Notes: generated from the sequence alone by a model not told the origin. DNA of 10,166 nt from Gammaproteobacteria bacterium (GCA_009923475.1 RFTM01000037.1:1-10166), one strand, 5' to 3'. Shown: positions 1 to 6,328, numbered from the stretch's first letter. Program-made: numbers and translations.

Positions 1-1426
1 CGTCGGTCAGCACCTCGCGCCCCTCGCGGGTGACGAGCACGTCGTCCTCGATGCGGATGCCGATGTTGCGGAACTCCGGCGGCACGCCGCGCGTGCCGGG
101 CGGGATGTAGAGACCGGGCTCGATGGTGAGCACCATGCCGGGCTCGAGCGCGCGCCAGGCGTCGCCGATCTTGTATTCGCCGACGTCGTGCACGTCCATA
201 CCGAGCCAATGGCCGGTCTTGTGCATGTAGAAGCGGCGGTAGGCCTCTTCCTTGATGAGGGTCGGCACGCGGCCCTTGAGCAGCCCGAGCCGCACCATGC
301 CCGCGGTCAGCACCTGCACCGCCACCTCGTGCGGCCGGTTCCAGTGCTCGCCCGGACGCACCGCGTCGATGGCGGCGAGGTTGGCCTCCACCACGAGGTC
401 GTAGGCGGCGCGCTGCGCGGCCGTGAAGCGGCCGTTCACCGGGAAGGTGCGCGTGATGTCCGAGGCGTAGTGGCGGAACTCGCAGCCCGCGTCGATCAGC
501 AGCAGCTCGCCGTCGCGCAGCACCGAGGCGTTCTCGCGGTAGTGCAGGATGCAGCCGTTGGCGCCGCCGCCCACGATCGGCAGGTAGCTGATGTCGGCAT
601 CGGCGCGGTGGAACTCGTGGCGGATCTCGGCGGCGACCTCGTACTCGAAGAGGCCGGGCCGACAATGGCGCATCGCGCGCAGGTGCGCTGCGGCGCCGAT
701 GCGCGCGGCGTGGCGCATCTGCTCGAGCTCGGCGCGGCTCTTGCGCAGGCGCATCTCGTGCAGCGCGTGCTCGAGCGCGACGATCTCGTGCGGCGCATGG
801 CGGCCGTGCTTGGCCTGGGCGCGCAGCCCGTTGACCCAGCCCACCACGCGCTGGTCGAAGTCGCGGTTGACGCCCACCGTGTAGAACACGCGCGCGCGGC
901 TCTCCATGAGCCCCGGCAGGATCTCGTCGATGTCGGTGATCGGGAAGGCGTCGTCGGCGCCATGGTCGTCGGCGTAGGCCTGCTCGTTGTCCTCCTCGGA
1001 CTCCTCGGGGTCGGTGCCGACGCGGGTGATCGCGCCGAGGTCGCGCACGATCTCGGCCACCTGCTCCGGGAGGGACTCGGGATCGGGCAGCGCGCTGGTG
1101 CCGAGGCCGTAGAGGAACCCCTGGCAGAACTCGCCCAAGGCCTGCGCCCGCTCGGCGAGCGGCGCGTCGTCGTCCGGCAGCAGCGGCTCGAACTGCAGCT
1201 GCCCGGCGGCCAGGGCCTCGCGCGTGGCGCGGTAGAGGTCCCGCATCCCCGCCTCGGCGACGCCCGGACGGCCTTCCGGGAACACCTCGCCGAACCATTC
1301 CGCGGGACCGAAGGCATCGCCGGCGCACAACGCGCCGGCCAAGGTGCCATGGGCTTCCGGGACCTCGGTCAGGGCATGCGCGCCGTCGAGCAGGCGGGTG
1401 AGCTCGCGGAAGGACGGGGTGGACAT
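1..1426 (-). CDS. pepP: YgfB (UPF0149)-PepP in-frame fusion, partial at left edge
   Basis: One frame is open from an ATG at 1426 to the window edge (475 residues seen). Residues 1 to about 152 match the UPF0149/YgfB family: MSTPSFRELTRLLDG at the start, GTLAGALCAG, and FCQGFLYGLG near 105. At about 152 the sequence changes to the middle of Xaa-Pro aminopeptidase PepP (GADDAFPITDIDEILPGL) and continues collinearly. The M24 di-metal ligands are all present: D312 (LIDAG), D323 (SDITR), H406 (TGHWLG), E436 (TIEPG) and E460 (IRIEDD), matching E. coli D260, D271, H354, E383 and E406. Missing are the last 20 or so YgfB residues and about 100 N-terminal PepP residues, which belong to the creatinase-N domain. 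In relatives these are two adjacent genes, usually followed by ubiH. The family cleaves X-Pro N-termini in the cytoplasm; activity of this fusion is doubtful. It could be a genuine deletion or an assembly error. Confidence 0.85.
   Translation of the reverse strand, partial: MSTPSFRELTRLLDGAHALTEVPEAHGTLAGALCAGDAFGPAEWFGEVFPEGRPGVAEAGMRDLYRATREALAAGQLQFEPLLPDDDAPLAERAQALGEFCQGFLYGLGTSALPDPESLPEQVAEIVRDLGAITRVGTDPEESEEDNEQAYADDHGADDAFPITDIDEILPGLMESRARVFYTVGVNRDFDQRVVGWVNGLRAQAKHGRHAPHEIVALEHALHEMRLRKSRAELEQMRHAARIGAAAHLRAMRHCRPGLFEYEVAAEIRHEFHRADADISYLPIVGGGANGCILHYRENASVLRDGELLLIDAGCEFRHYASDITRTFPVNGRFTAAQRAAYDLVVEANLAAIDAVRPGEHWNRPHEVAVQVLTAGMVRLGLLKGRVPTLIKEEAYRRFYMHKTGHWLGMDVHDVGEYKIGDAWRALEPGMVLTIEPGLYIPPGTRGVPPEFRNIGIRIEDDVLVTREGREVLTD
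950..976 (-). other. Junction of YgfB and PepP coding sequence
   Basis: On the minus strand YgfB-like sequence runs to EDNEQAYA (codons down to 971) and PepP-like sequence begins with DDHGADDAF. A 10-bp direct repeat, gtcgtcggcg, lies at 950-959 and 965-974, in frame and 15 bp apart. It could be a trace of the recombination that made the junction, but short GC-rich repeats are common in this DNA. By comparison with the families, the missing piece is about 400 bp (end of ygfB, spacer, start of pepP); that size is an estimate. Confidence 0.6.
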
Positions 1427-1432
1427 GGCGCG

Positions 1433-1438
1433 ATTATG
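1433..1438 (-). promoter_or_regulatory. Possible -10 element of ygfB-pepP, leaderless layout
   Basis: On the minus strand CATAAT (five of six matches to TATAAT) ends six bases before the ATG at 1426, so transcription would begin at or next to the start codon. No Shine-Dalgarno sequence precedes the ATG. No good -35 hexamer is visible 16-18 bp upstream, so the call is tentative. Confidence 0.4.
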
Positions 1439-1471
1439 CCCGATGCGCCCCGGACCCGGCCCTGCCGGTCG

Positions 1472-1499
1472 TTGCCGGACCGCGGAACGCGCCTATAAT
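1472..1499 (+). promoter_or_regulatory. Sigma70-type promoter of the coiled-coil gene-zapA unit
   Basis: A -35 TTGCCG (1472-1477) and a perfect -10 TATAAT (1494-1499) are separated by 16 bp. The predicted start is near 1506, giving a leader of about 25 nt before the first gene. It faces away from ygfB-pepP. Confidence 0.75.
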
Positions 1500-1530
1500 T
1501 TCCCCCTGTCCCCGCGAACGCGAGATGCCC

Positions 1531-1758
1531 ATGAACGACCGCTCCTCCGGCCTCGACGCCGAACTGCGCCGCCTCGAGCGGCAGGTCGAAGAGCTCATCG
1601 CCGCGCTGGGCGCCGCCCGCGAGGAGAACCGCGCGCTGCGCAACCGCCAGGACCAGCTGTCGGTCGAGCGCGCCTCCCTCATGCAGCGCAACGAACAGGT
1701 GCGCACGCGGGTCGAGGCCATGATCGGCCGGCTCAAGACGCTGGAGCACGGTTCGTGA
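1531..1758 (+). CDS. Small ZapB-like coiled-coil protein (TIGR02449-type)
   Basis: This 75-residue, highly charged protein is almost entirely one predicted coiled coil, with heptad-like hydrophobic spacing in LRRLERQVEELIAAL and a later segment ending VRTRVEAMIGRLKTLE. Its size, composition and place directly upstream of zapA fit the uncharacterised TIGR02449 family, which resembles the division factor ZapB. A role with ZapA in division is inferred from neighbourhood and fold only. An in-frame ATG at 1525 would add two residues; I prefer 1531 because a weak GAG motif lies six bases before it. The stop overlaps the zapA start by four bases (GTGA), which suggests translational coupling. Confidence 0.75.
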   Translation: MNDRSSGLDAELRRLERQVEELIAALGAAREENRALRNRQDQLSVERASLMQRNEQVRTRVEAMIGRLKTLEHGS

Positions 1759-2090
1759 GCGGCGCCGACAAGGCCGACGGCAAGGATGTCGCGCGGGTCA
1801 GCGTCCGCATCCTCGACAAGGAATACCTCGTCGCCTGCCCGTTCGAGGAGCGCTCCGCGCTGCTCGACGCCGCGCAGCACCTCGACACCCGCATGCGCGA
1901 GGTGCGCGACACCGGCAAGGTGGTCGGCATCGACCGCATCGCCGTGATCGCCGCGCTCAACCTGGCCAACGAACTGCTGCGCGTGCAGTCGCGCGAGAAG
2001 CGCGCCGAGGCCGAGGCGGGCGGACGCGTCCGCGCGCTGCGCGAACGCATCGACGGCGCCCTCGCCCGGGGCCAGCAGCTCGACCTCTGA
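1755..2090 (+). CDS. zapA: Cell division protein ZapA
   Basis: The product has 111 residues, the usual ZapA size. The N-terminal part has the family pattern VSVRILDKEYLVACPFEE (residues 15-32), then LLDAAQHLDTRMREVRDTGKV, and a helix IDRIAVIAALNLANELL (59-75) leading into a charged C-terminal coiled coil. ZapA binds FtsZ at midcell and promotes bundling of protofilaments. The GTG start overlaps the preceding stop by four bases and has GGAG eight bases upstream. The order zapA - 6S RNA - ygfA downstream is conserved in many gammaproteobacteria, which supports the call. Confidence 0.92.
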   Translation: MSGADKADGKDVARVSVRILDKEYLVACPFEERSALLDAAQHLDTRMREVRDTGKVVGIDRIAVIAALNLANELLRVQSREKRAEAEAGGRVRALRERIDGALARGQQLDL

Positions 2091-2118
2091 TCGGCCCCCG
2101 GCTGGTGTAGAGTATCGC

Positions 2119-2316
2119 GGCGTCGCCTGCGGTGTCCGATAGTGGATCGGGTATAACCTCTCGACCCTAAGTTGGAACGCCCAGGGGCATCAGGACTTGC
2201 TGCCAGCACTGTGCATGTCCGCCTCGAGCGGAAAGCCTTACCTGGCGCAGTCCGCCCCACTTGTTGCTCTGTGTCGAGAGCAACGGTCCACGCCGGCACA
2301 GGCGGGTGACGTCTCT
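2119..2316 (+). ncRNA. ssrS: 6S RNA
   Basis: The 253-nt gap between zapA and ygfA folds into the 6S architecture. The closing stem is interrupted: GGCGTC 2119-2124 with 2308-2313, GCCT 2125-2128 with 2300-2303, GTGtCCG with CGGCAC 2294-2299, and GTGGATCG 2142-2149 with CGGTCCAC 2284-2291. A large central bubble follows; its 3' side carries a hairpin with a 7-bp stem, TTGCTCT 2264-2270 with AGAGCAA 2277-2283, as in E. coli. The apical arm pairs GGGGC 2184-2188 with GCCCC 2254-2258, GGACT with AGTCC, TGCCAG with CTGGCG, and ends in TCCGC-ctcga-GCGGA. The motif AAGCCTTA after the apical hairpin matches E. coli AAGCCTTAA. 6S RNA mimics an open promoter and sequesters sigma70 polymerase in stationary phase. 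A weak -10, TAGAGT at 2108-2113, fits the 5' end. Ends are accurate to perhaps 5-10 nt. ygfA is probably cotranscribed. Confidence 0.88.
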
Positions 2317-2343
2317 TCTTCCCAAGGCCTCGAGGAGGTCCGC

Positions 2344-2952
2344 GTGCCCGAACGCGATGTGCGCGACGAGCGCGCCCGGTTGCGCCAAGAACTGCGCCGT
2401 CGGCGCGCCGCCCTGCCCCCCGTCGAGCGCGCCCGCGCGGCGCGCGCCATCGCCGCCCGCCTCGCCGCGGCGGGCCTGCTGCGCCCCGGGCTGCGCATCG
2501 GCGCCTACCTCGCCGTCAAGAGCGAGATCAGCCTCGAGCCCTTCATGTCGCGCGCCCTGCGCGCCGGCTGCGCGGTCTGGCTGCCGGTGGTCACCGACAC
2601 GCGCGCCCATCGCATGACCTTCCTGCCGGCGGGGAGGCGGCGACGCCGCGGCGCCTACGGCATCCCCGAGCCGGTCGGCGGCGCGCGCTGCGCCACGCGC
2701 TGGTTGCAGGTCGTGCTGGTGCCGCTGGTCGGTTTCGACGCCGCGGGGCACCGGCTGGGCTCGGGCGCCGGCTACTACGACCGCGCGCTCGCCTTCCGGC
2801 TGGGCCTGCGCCGTTGGCGCGGCCCGCGGCTCATCGGCGTCGCGCATTCCTGCCAGCAGGCCGCGGCCATCGCCGCGCTGCCGACCGACGTCGCGCTCGA
2901 CGCGGTGGTCACCGAAAAAGGCTTTTTTCCCTGCAGCGGAGCCGATCGATGA
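2344..2952 (+). CDS. ygfA: 5-formyltetrahydrofolate cyclo-ligase
   Basis: The 202-residue product carries the family signature VPLVGFDAAGHRLGSGAGYY followed by DR (residues 126-147), the substrate-side ITS-like segment KSEISLEPF (59-67), and an Arg-rich N-terminal helix typical of the ATP-binding side. The enzyme uses ATP to convert 5-formyl-THF to 5,10-methenyl-THF in the cytoplasm. The GTG start is chosen because GAGGAGG (2332-2338) lies five bases upstream; the frame stays open through the 6S RNA, so longer starts are artefacts. The position directly after 6S RNA is the classic ssrS-ygfA arrangement. The stop overlaps the start of the next gene by four bases (ATGA). Confidence 0.93.
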   Translation: MPERDVRDERARLRQELRRRRAALPPVERARAARAIAARLAAAGLLRPGLRIGAYLAVKSEISLEPFMSRALRAGCAVWLPVVTDTRAHRMTFLPAGRRRRRGAYGIPEPVGGARCATRWLQVVLVPLVGFDAAGHRLGSGAGYYDRALAFRLGLRRWRGPRLIGVAHSCQQAAAIAALPTDVALDAVVTEKGFFPCSGADR

Positions 2953-3413
2953 AACACTGGCTGATGAAGTCCGAACCCTCGGTGTTCGGCATCGAGGACC
3001 TCGCCAAGGCGCCGAAGCGCACCAGCGGCTGGGACGGCGTGCGCAACTACCAGGTGCGCAACATGCTGCGCGACGAGTTCGCCGCAGGCGACCTCGCCTT
3101 CTTCTACCACTCGAGCTGCCCGGAGCCCGGCATCGTCGGCGTGATGGAGGTGGTGCGCGCGGGCTACCCCGACGGCACCGCGCTCGATCCGAAGCACCCT
3201 GCGCACGACCCTGCCGCGACGCGCGATGCGCCGCGCTGGTACCAGGTCGACGTGCGTCTCGAACGGCGTTTTCCCCGCACGATCACGCTCGACGAACTGC
3301 GCGCGCACGAGCGCGGCGCGCTGCGCGGACTGCGCGTGCTGCAGCGCGGCAACCGGCTGTCGATCACACCCATCGAGCCCGCGCACTGGCGCTTCATCTC
3401 GTCGCTCATCTGA
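2949..3413 (+). CDS. EVE-domain protein (THYN1-like)
   Basis: The product has 154 residues and is a stand-alone EVE domain. It begins MKHWLMKSEP, has WDGVRNYQVRNMLR at 28-41, an aromatic-lined pocket segment FFYHSS at 51-56, and ends with HWRFISSLI. EVE domains have a PUA-like fold and are thought to bind modified bases in DNA or RNA. Here the gene is coupled to ygfA by an ATGA overlap in a housekeeping unit, with no restriction or methylase gene beside it, so a general rather than defence role seems more likely. The physiological ligand is not established. No separate promoter or Shine-Dalgarno site is evident, which fits translational coupling. Confidence 0.9.
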   Translation: MKHWLMKSEPSVFGIEDLAKAPKRTSGWDGVRNYQVRNMLRDEFAAGDLAFFYHSSCPEPGIVGVMEVVRAGYPDGTALDPKHPAHDPAATRDAPRWYQVDVRLERRFPRTITLDELRAHERGALRGLRVLQRGNRLSITPIEPAHWRFISSLI

Positions 3414-3421
3414 CCCCTTGC

Positions 3422-3449
3422 TTGTTTTTTACATTCGCGTGTATATACT
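3422..3449 (+). promoter_or_regulatory. Promoter of the Lys-rich peptide gene
   Basis: A -10 TATACT (3444-3449) lies 16 bp after TTGTTT (3422-3427). The region is a marked AT-rich patch in very GC-rich DNA. Predicted start is near 3456, giving a leader of about 30 nt with TGGAGA before the ATG. Confidence 0.6.
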
Positions 3450-3484
3450 CGGTCTCGGGACTAACCCATAACTGGAGAACCAAC

Positions 3485-3538
3485 ATGGCCAAGGCCAAGA
3501 AGAAGGCTGCTAAGAAGAAAGCCGCCAAGAAGAAGTAA
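3485..3538 (+). CDS. 17-residue Lys/Ala-rich peptide
   Basis: The frame reads MAKAKKKAAKKKAAKKK and stops with TAA. It has its own AT-rich promoter, a good Shine-Dalgarno sequence (GGAGA at 3474-3478, six bases before the ATG), and hairpins plus a terminator downstream, so the whole unit looks like a deliberate gene of about 170 nt. Eleven of 17 residues change only between Lys and Ala in a five-residue period (AAKKK); codons vary between repeats (GCC/GCT, AAG/AAA), so the DNA is not a simple perfect repeat. The composition resembles the tails of histone H1-like and AlgP-like bacterial proteins, which bind DNA. A nucleic-acid-binding or ribosome-associated role is inference from charge alone. 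The transcript could also act as a small RNA. Confidence 0.6.
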   Translation: MAKAKKKAAKKKAAKKK

Positions 3539-3554
3539 GATCCCTCGGGATCTT
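3537..3554 (+). other. Hairpin directly after the Lys-rich peptide stop
   Basis: AAGATCC (3537-3543) and GGATCTT (3548-3554) form a 7-bp stem with a CTCG loop, starting within the TAA stop codon. Without a following U-run it is not a full terminator; it may protect the 3' end of the short message. Confidence 0.5.
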
Positions 3555-3586
3555 CGGCCGTCGTGACGCAAGTCCGGCGGCCTCTT

Positions 3587-3628
3587 CTCAAAAGGAGATG
3601 CCCGCGAAAGCGGGCATCTTCGTTTGAG
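3587..3628 (+). terminator. Rho-independent terminator after the Lys-rich peptide gene
   Basis: The stem AGATGCCCGC (3596-3605) pairs with GCGGGCATCT (3610-3619) around a GAAA tetraloop, followed by TTCGTTT. An outer stem, CTCAAA 3587-3592 with TTTGAG 3623-3628, extends it. The near symmetry would also let it work on the opposite strand. It separates the peptide gene from rpiA. Confidence 0.8.
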
Positions 3629-3665
3629 GCCCCGGAAAACCCTGAAAAACAAGGGAGCGCGCGAC

Positions 3666-4325
3666 ATGACGGACCCCTCGGCAGGCAAGCAGGCGGCGGC
3701 GCGGGCCGCGCTCGAGTTCGTCGGCGACGACGCGGTGATCGGCGTCGGCACCGGCTCCACCGTCAACTTCTTCATCGACGCGCTCGCCGCGCATCGCGGC
3801 CGCATCCGGGGCGCCGTCTCCTCCTCCGAGGCCTCCACCGCCCGGCTCAAGGCTGCCGGCATCGAGGTCCTCGACCTCAACCGCACCGGCGACCTCGAGG
3901 TCTACGTCGACGGCGCCGACGAGACCGACCACCACCGCCGCCTCATCAAGGGCGGCGGCGCCGCGCTCACCCGCGAGAAGATCGTCGCCGCCGCCTCGCG
4001 CAGGTTCGTCTGCGTGGTCGACGAATCCAAGGTGGTCGACGTGCTCGGCCGCTTCCCGCTGCCGGTCGAGGTGATCCCGATGGCGCGCTCCTACGTCGCC
4101 CGGCAGCTGGTGAAGCTCGGCGGCCAGCCCGTCTGGCGCGAGAACGTCGTCACCGACAACGGCAACCAGATCCTCGACGTCCACGGCCTGCGCATCCTCG
4201 ATCCGCCCGCGCTCGAGACCGCCATCAACGGCGTCGCCGGCGTGGTGACCGTGGGCCTGTTCGCGCATCGCGCGGCGGACGTGGTGCTGGTCGGCAGTGC
4301 GGCCGGCGTGCGCAGGCTCGGCTGA
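3666..4325 (+). CDS. rpiA: Ribose-5-phosphate isomerase A
   Basis: At 219 residues it equals E. coli RpiA in length and aligns along its whole length. It has the phosphate loop GVGTGST (26-32), DGADE (82-86), and [11 protein letters not shown] (95-105). The catalytic and substrate residues D82, D85, K95 and E104 correspond to E. coli D81, D84, K94 and E103. It interconverts ribose-5-phosphate and ribulose-5-phosphate in the non-oxidative pentose phosphate pathway. The ATG at 3666 is preceded by GGGAG with eight-base spacing. No clear promoter lies between the upstream terminator and the start, so transcription may rely on read-through or on an unrecognised promoter. One base separates it from yghU. 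Confidence 0.97.
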   Translation: MTDPSAGKQAAARAALEFVGDDAVIGVGTGSTVNFFIDALAAHRGRIRGAVSSSEASTARLKAAGIEVLDLNRTGDLEVYVDGADETDHHRRLIKGGGAALTREKIVAAASRRFVCVVDESKVVDVLGRFPLPVEVIPMARSYVARQLVKLGGQPVWRENVVTDNGNQILDVHGLRILDPPALETAINGVAGVVTVGLFAHRAADVVLVGSAAGVRRLG

Positions 4326-4326
4326 C

Positions 4327-5196
4327 ATGAGCGGTCCGCAGGACAGCGCAGGCGGCCACCAGCCGCCCAAGGTCTGGGAATGGAAGAAGGGCAGCGGCGG
4401 CCGCTTCGCCGCCATCAACCGGCCGGTCGCCGGACCCACCCACGACAAGGACCTGCCGGTCGGCCGCCATCCGCTGCAGCTCTATTCGCTCGCCACGCCG
4501 AACGGCGTGAAGGTGACGGTGCTGCTCGAGGAGCTGCTGGCGATGGGCCACGCCGGCGCCGAGTACGACGCCTGGCCCATCAAGATCACCGAGGGCGACC
4601 AGTTCGGCAGCGGCTTCGTCGCCATCAACCCGAACTCCAAGATCCCGGCGCTGCTCGACCGCTCGACGGATCCGCCGACGCGGGTGTTCGAGTCCGGCTC
4701 CATCCTGCTGTACCTCGCCGAGAAGTTCGGCGCGCTGCTGCCGGCGCCGGGCGCGGGCCGCAGCGAATGCCTCAACTGGCTCTTCTGGCAGATGGCGAGC
4801 GCGCCCTACCTCGGCGGCGGCTTCGGGCATTTCTATGCCTACGCGCCGGAGAAGATCGAGTACGCCATCGACCGTTTCGCCATGGAGGCCAAGCGCCAGA
4901 TGGACGTGCTCGACCGGCGGCTCGGCGAGTCCGCATGGCTCGCGGGCGACGCCTACACGATCGCCGACATCGCGGTCTGGCCCTGGTACGGCGTGCTCGC
5001 CTTGGGCGAGCTCTACGGCGCGGGCGAGTTCCTGCAGGTGGCGTCGTACCGCAACCTGCGCGGCTGGGCCGAACGCATCGCGGCGAGGCCGGCGGTCGAG
5101 CGCGGCCGGCGCGTCAACCGGACCTGGGGCGATGCCGCGACGCAGCTGCCCGAGCGTCATTCGGCCGCCGACTTCGGGGCACCGCCACGGACCTGA
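4327..5196 (+). CDS. yghU: YghU-type glutathione S-transferase / disulfide-bond reductase
   Basis: The 289-residue protein aligns with E. coli YghU (288 residues) from end to end: KVWEWKKGSGGRFAAINRPV and GPTHDKDLPVGRHPLQLYSL at the N-terminus, the glutathione-side motif TPNGVKVT (57-64), NPNSKIPAL (101-109) with the cis-Pro, FESGSILLYLAEKFG (121-135), and a helical C-terminal domain with GGGFGHFY and VNRTWG. The family (nu class) has little classical transferase activity and reduces disulfides using two glutathione molecules. It starts one base after the rpiA stop, so the two are almost certainly cotranscribed. That pairing may link redox defence to pentose phosphate flux; this last point is inference. 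Confidence 0.95.
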   Translation: MSGPQDSAGGHQPPKVWEWKKGSGGRFAAINRPVAGPTHDKDLPVGRHPLQLYSLATPNGVKVTVLLEELLAMGHAGAEYDAWPIKITEGDQFGSGFVAINPNSKIPALLDRSTDPPTRVFESGSILLYLAEKFGALLPAPGAGRSECLNWLFWQMASAPYLGGGFGHFYAYAPEKIEYAIDRFAMEAKRQMDVLDRRLGESAWLAGDAYTIADIAVWPWYGVLALGELYGAGEFLQVASYRNLRGWAERIAARPAVERGRRVNRTWGDAATQLPERHSAADFGAPPRT

Positions 5197-5233
5197 GGCG
5201 CCCGCCGCCCGCGAGACCCGACGGCCCAAGAAA

Positions 5234-5271
5234 AAGGCCCGCACCGTTCGCACGATGCGGGCCTTCTTTTT
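5234..5271. terminator. Bidirectional terminator between yghU and tRNA-Gln
   Basis: AAGGCCCGCA (5234-5243) pairs with TGCGGGCCTT (5256-5265), and CGT/ACG closes the inner loop. A run of T follows on the plus strand (5267-5271), and a run of A precedes the stem (5230-5235), which gives a U-run on the minus strand. It therefore ends both rpiA-yghU and the opposing rplM-rpsI-tRNA unit. Confidence 0.9.
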
Positions 5272-5344
5272 GGCTGGGGGACTAGGATTCGAACCTAGGT
5301 AAACGGAGTCAGAGTCCGTTGTCCTACCGCTAGACGATCCCCCA
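5271..5344 (-). tRNA. tRNA-Gln (anticodon CUG)
   Basis: Read on the minus strand the 74 nt form a standard cloverleaf. The acceptor stem is TGGGGGA with TCCCCCA, then discriminator G and an encoded CCA (5271-5273). The D arm has GTCT/GGAC, the anticodon stem ACGGA/TCCGT holds the loop CTCTGAC with anticodon CTG, and the T arm is CTAGG-TTCGAAT-CCTAG. The anticodon reads CAG (Gln). It lies 35 bp downstream of rpsI on the same strand with no visible promoter or terminator between them, so it is probably processed from the rplM-rpsI transcript. Confidence 0.95.
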
Positions 5345-5379
5345 AGGATCGAGTGCGGACGGCGCGGGCGTACCGGCGA

Positions 5380-5769
5380 TCAGCGCTTGGAGTACTGCGG
5401 ACCGCGGCGGGCCTTGCGACGGCCGACCTTCTTGCGCTCGACCTCGCGGGCGTCGCGGGTGACGAACCCGGCGACACGCAGCGGATGGCGCAGGGTCTCA
5501 TCATACTCGATGAGCGCGCGGGTGATGCCGTGGCGGATGGCGCCGGCCTGGCCGGTGATGCCGCCGCCGGCCACCGTGACGTCGACGTCGAAGCGGCCGA
5601 GGGTCTCGGTGAGCTCGAGCGGCTGGCGCACGATCATGCGGCCGGTCTCGCGGCCGAAGAAGTTGTCGATGCTGCGCTCGTTGATGGTGATGCGGCCGGA
5701 GCCGGGCTTGAGGTACACACGGGCCGTGGAGGTCTTGCGGCGGCCGGTGCCGTAGTTGGTGGCGGGCAT
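5380..5769 (-). CDS. rpsI: 30S ribosomal protein S9
   Basis: The 129-residue product matches S9 throughout: [21 protein letters not shown] at the start, [17 protein letters not shown] in the middle, [23 protein letters not shown], and the conserved basic tail ending GPQYSKR, which in the family reaches the P-site tRNA. The start at 5769 has AGGA upstream with eight-base spacing; longer readings of this frame run into the spacer and are not supported. It lies 34 bp after rplM in the universal rplM-rpsI operon. Confidence 0.98.
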   Translation of the reverse strand: MPATNYGTGRRKTSTARVYLKPGSGRITINERSIDNFFGRETGRMIVRQPLELTETLGRFDVDVTVAGGGITGQAGAIRHGITRALIEYDETLRHPLRVAGFVTRDAREVERKKVGRRKARRGPQYSKR

Positions 5770-5803
5770 TCTTTGTGTCCTGGTGCTGCTCGTGGGAGGC
5801 CGA

Positions 5804-6232
5804 TCAGATCTCGAGGGGCTTCGGCTGCTGCGCGGCGTGCGGGTGCTTGTCGCCGGCGAAGACATGCAGCTTGCGGTACATGCTGCGGCCGAGGGTGGTC
5901 TTGGGCAGCATGCCCTTGACCGCGAACTGCAGCACCCGCTCCGGGTGCTCCTTGAGGAGCTTCTCGAGGGCGATCGACTTGATGCCGCCGATGGCGCCGG
6001 TGTGGTGGTAGTAGATCTTGTCGGTCATCTTCGCGCCGGTGACGCGGACCTTGTCGGCGTTCAGCACGACGATGTGGTCGCCCATGTCGACGTGGGGGCT
6101 GTAGTCGGCCTTGTGCTTGCCCTTCAGGCGCAGCGCGATCTGGCTGGCGAGACGGCCCAGGGTCTTGCCCTTGGCGTCGACGACGAACCAGTCGCCACGG
6201 ACGGTGGCGGGCTTGGCGAAAACGGTGCTCAT
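5804..6232 (-). CDS. rplM: 50S ribosomal protein L13
   Basis: The product has 142 residues, the same as E. coli L13, and aligns along its length: [81 protein letters not shown] and the end [13 protein letters not shown]. It is an early-assembly protein of the large subunit. The ATG follows GGAGAAC nine bases upstream. It is the first gene of the rplM-rpsI-tRNA-Gln unit. In E. coli L13 represses its own operon by binding the leader; a candidate leader hairpin is present here. Confidence 0.98.
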   Translation of the reverse strand: MSTVFAKPATVRGDWFVVDAKGKTLGRLASQIALRLKGKHKADYSPHVDMGDHIVVLNADKVRVTGAKMTDKIYYHHTGAIGGIKSIALEKLLKEHPERVLQFAVKGMLPKTTLGRSMYRKLHVFAGDKHPHAAQQPKPLEI

Positions 6233-6245
6233 GATCTAGTTCTCC

Positions 6246-6282
6246 GCTCGCGACGGACTGTCCTGAACCACGGGTCGCGAGT
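6246..6282 (-). promoter_or_regulatory. Hairpin in the rplM leader, candidate L13 operator
   Basis: On the minus strand CTCGCGAC (6281-6274) and GTCGCGAG (6254-6247) make a perfect 8-bp stem in the 5' leader, closed further by a G-T pair. It ends just upstream of the Shine-Dalgarno sequence at about 6240. Position and strength suit translational autoregulation by L13, as known in E. coli, but the binding site itself cannot be recognised by eye. Confidence 0.5.
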
Positions 6283-6299
6283 CCCGAAAAAGGGGCGGA

Positions 6300-6328
6300 A
6301 GTTTACTCAAGCCGCCGGGTCTTTGCAA
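6300..6328 (-). promoter_or_regulatory. Promoter of the rplM-rpsI-tRNA-Gln unit
   Basis: On the minus strand TTGCAA (6328-6323) and TAAACT (6305-6300) are separated by exactly 17 bp. Predicted start is near 6293, giving a leader of about 60 nt that contains the hairpin described above. Confidence 0.7.

Noticed and set aside
884..907. Suspected frameshift at the CG-dinucleotide run in pepP
   Set aside because: A careful codon-by-codon reading of the minus strand shows the frame is continuous (MESRARVF), so no frameshift is present.
496..1350. Minus-strand frame of 284 codons
   Set aside because: It overlaps ygfB-pepP in another frame and its Ser/Arg/Ala-rich translation is typical of a shadow frame.
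188..1498. Long plus-strand open frame of 436 codons opposite ygfB-pepP
   Set aside because: It is the antisense shadow of a well-conserved minus-strand gene, rich in His, Arg, Val and Ala as expected from GC-rich reverse reading, and matches no family.
2197..2343. Upstream extension of the ygfA frame to 2197
   Set aside because: This stretch is the 6S RNA; the GTG at 2344 has a strong Shine-Dalgarno site and fits the family N-terminus.
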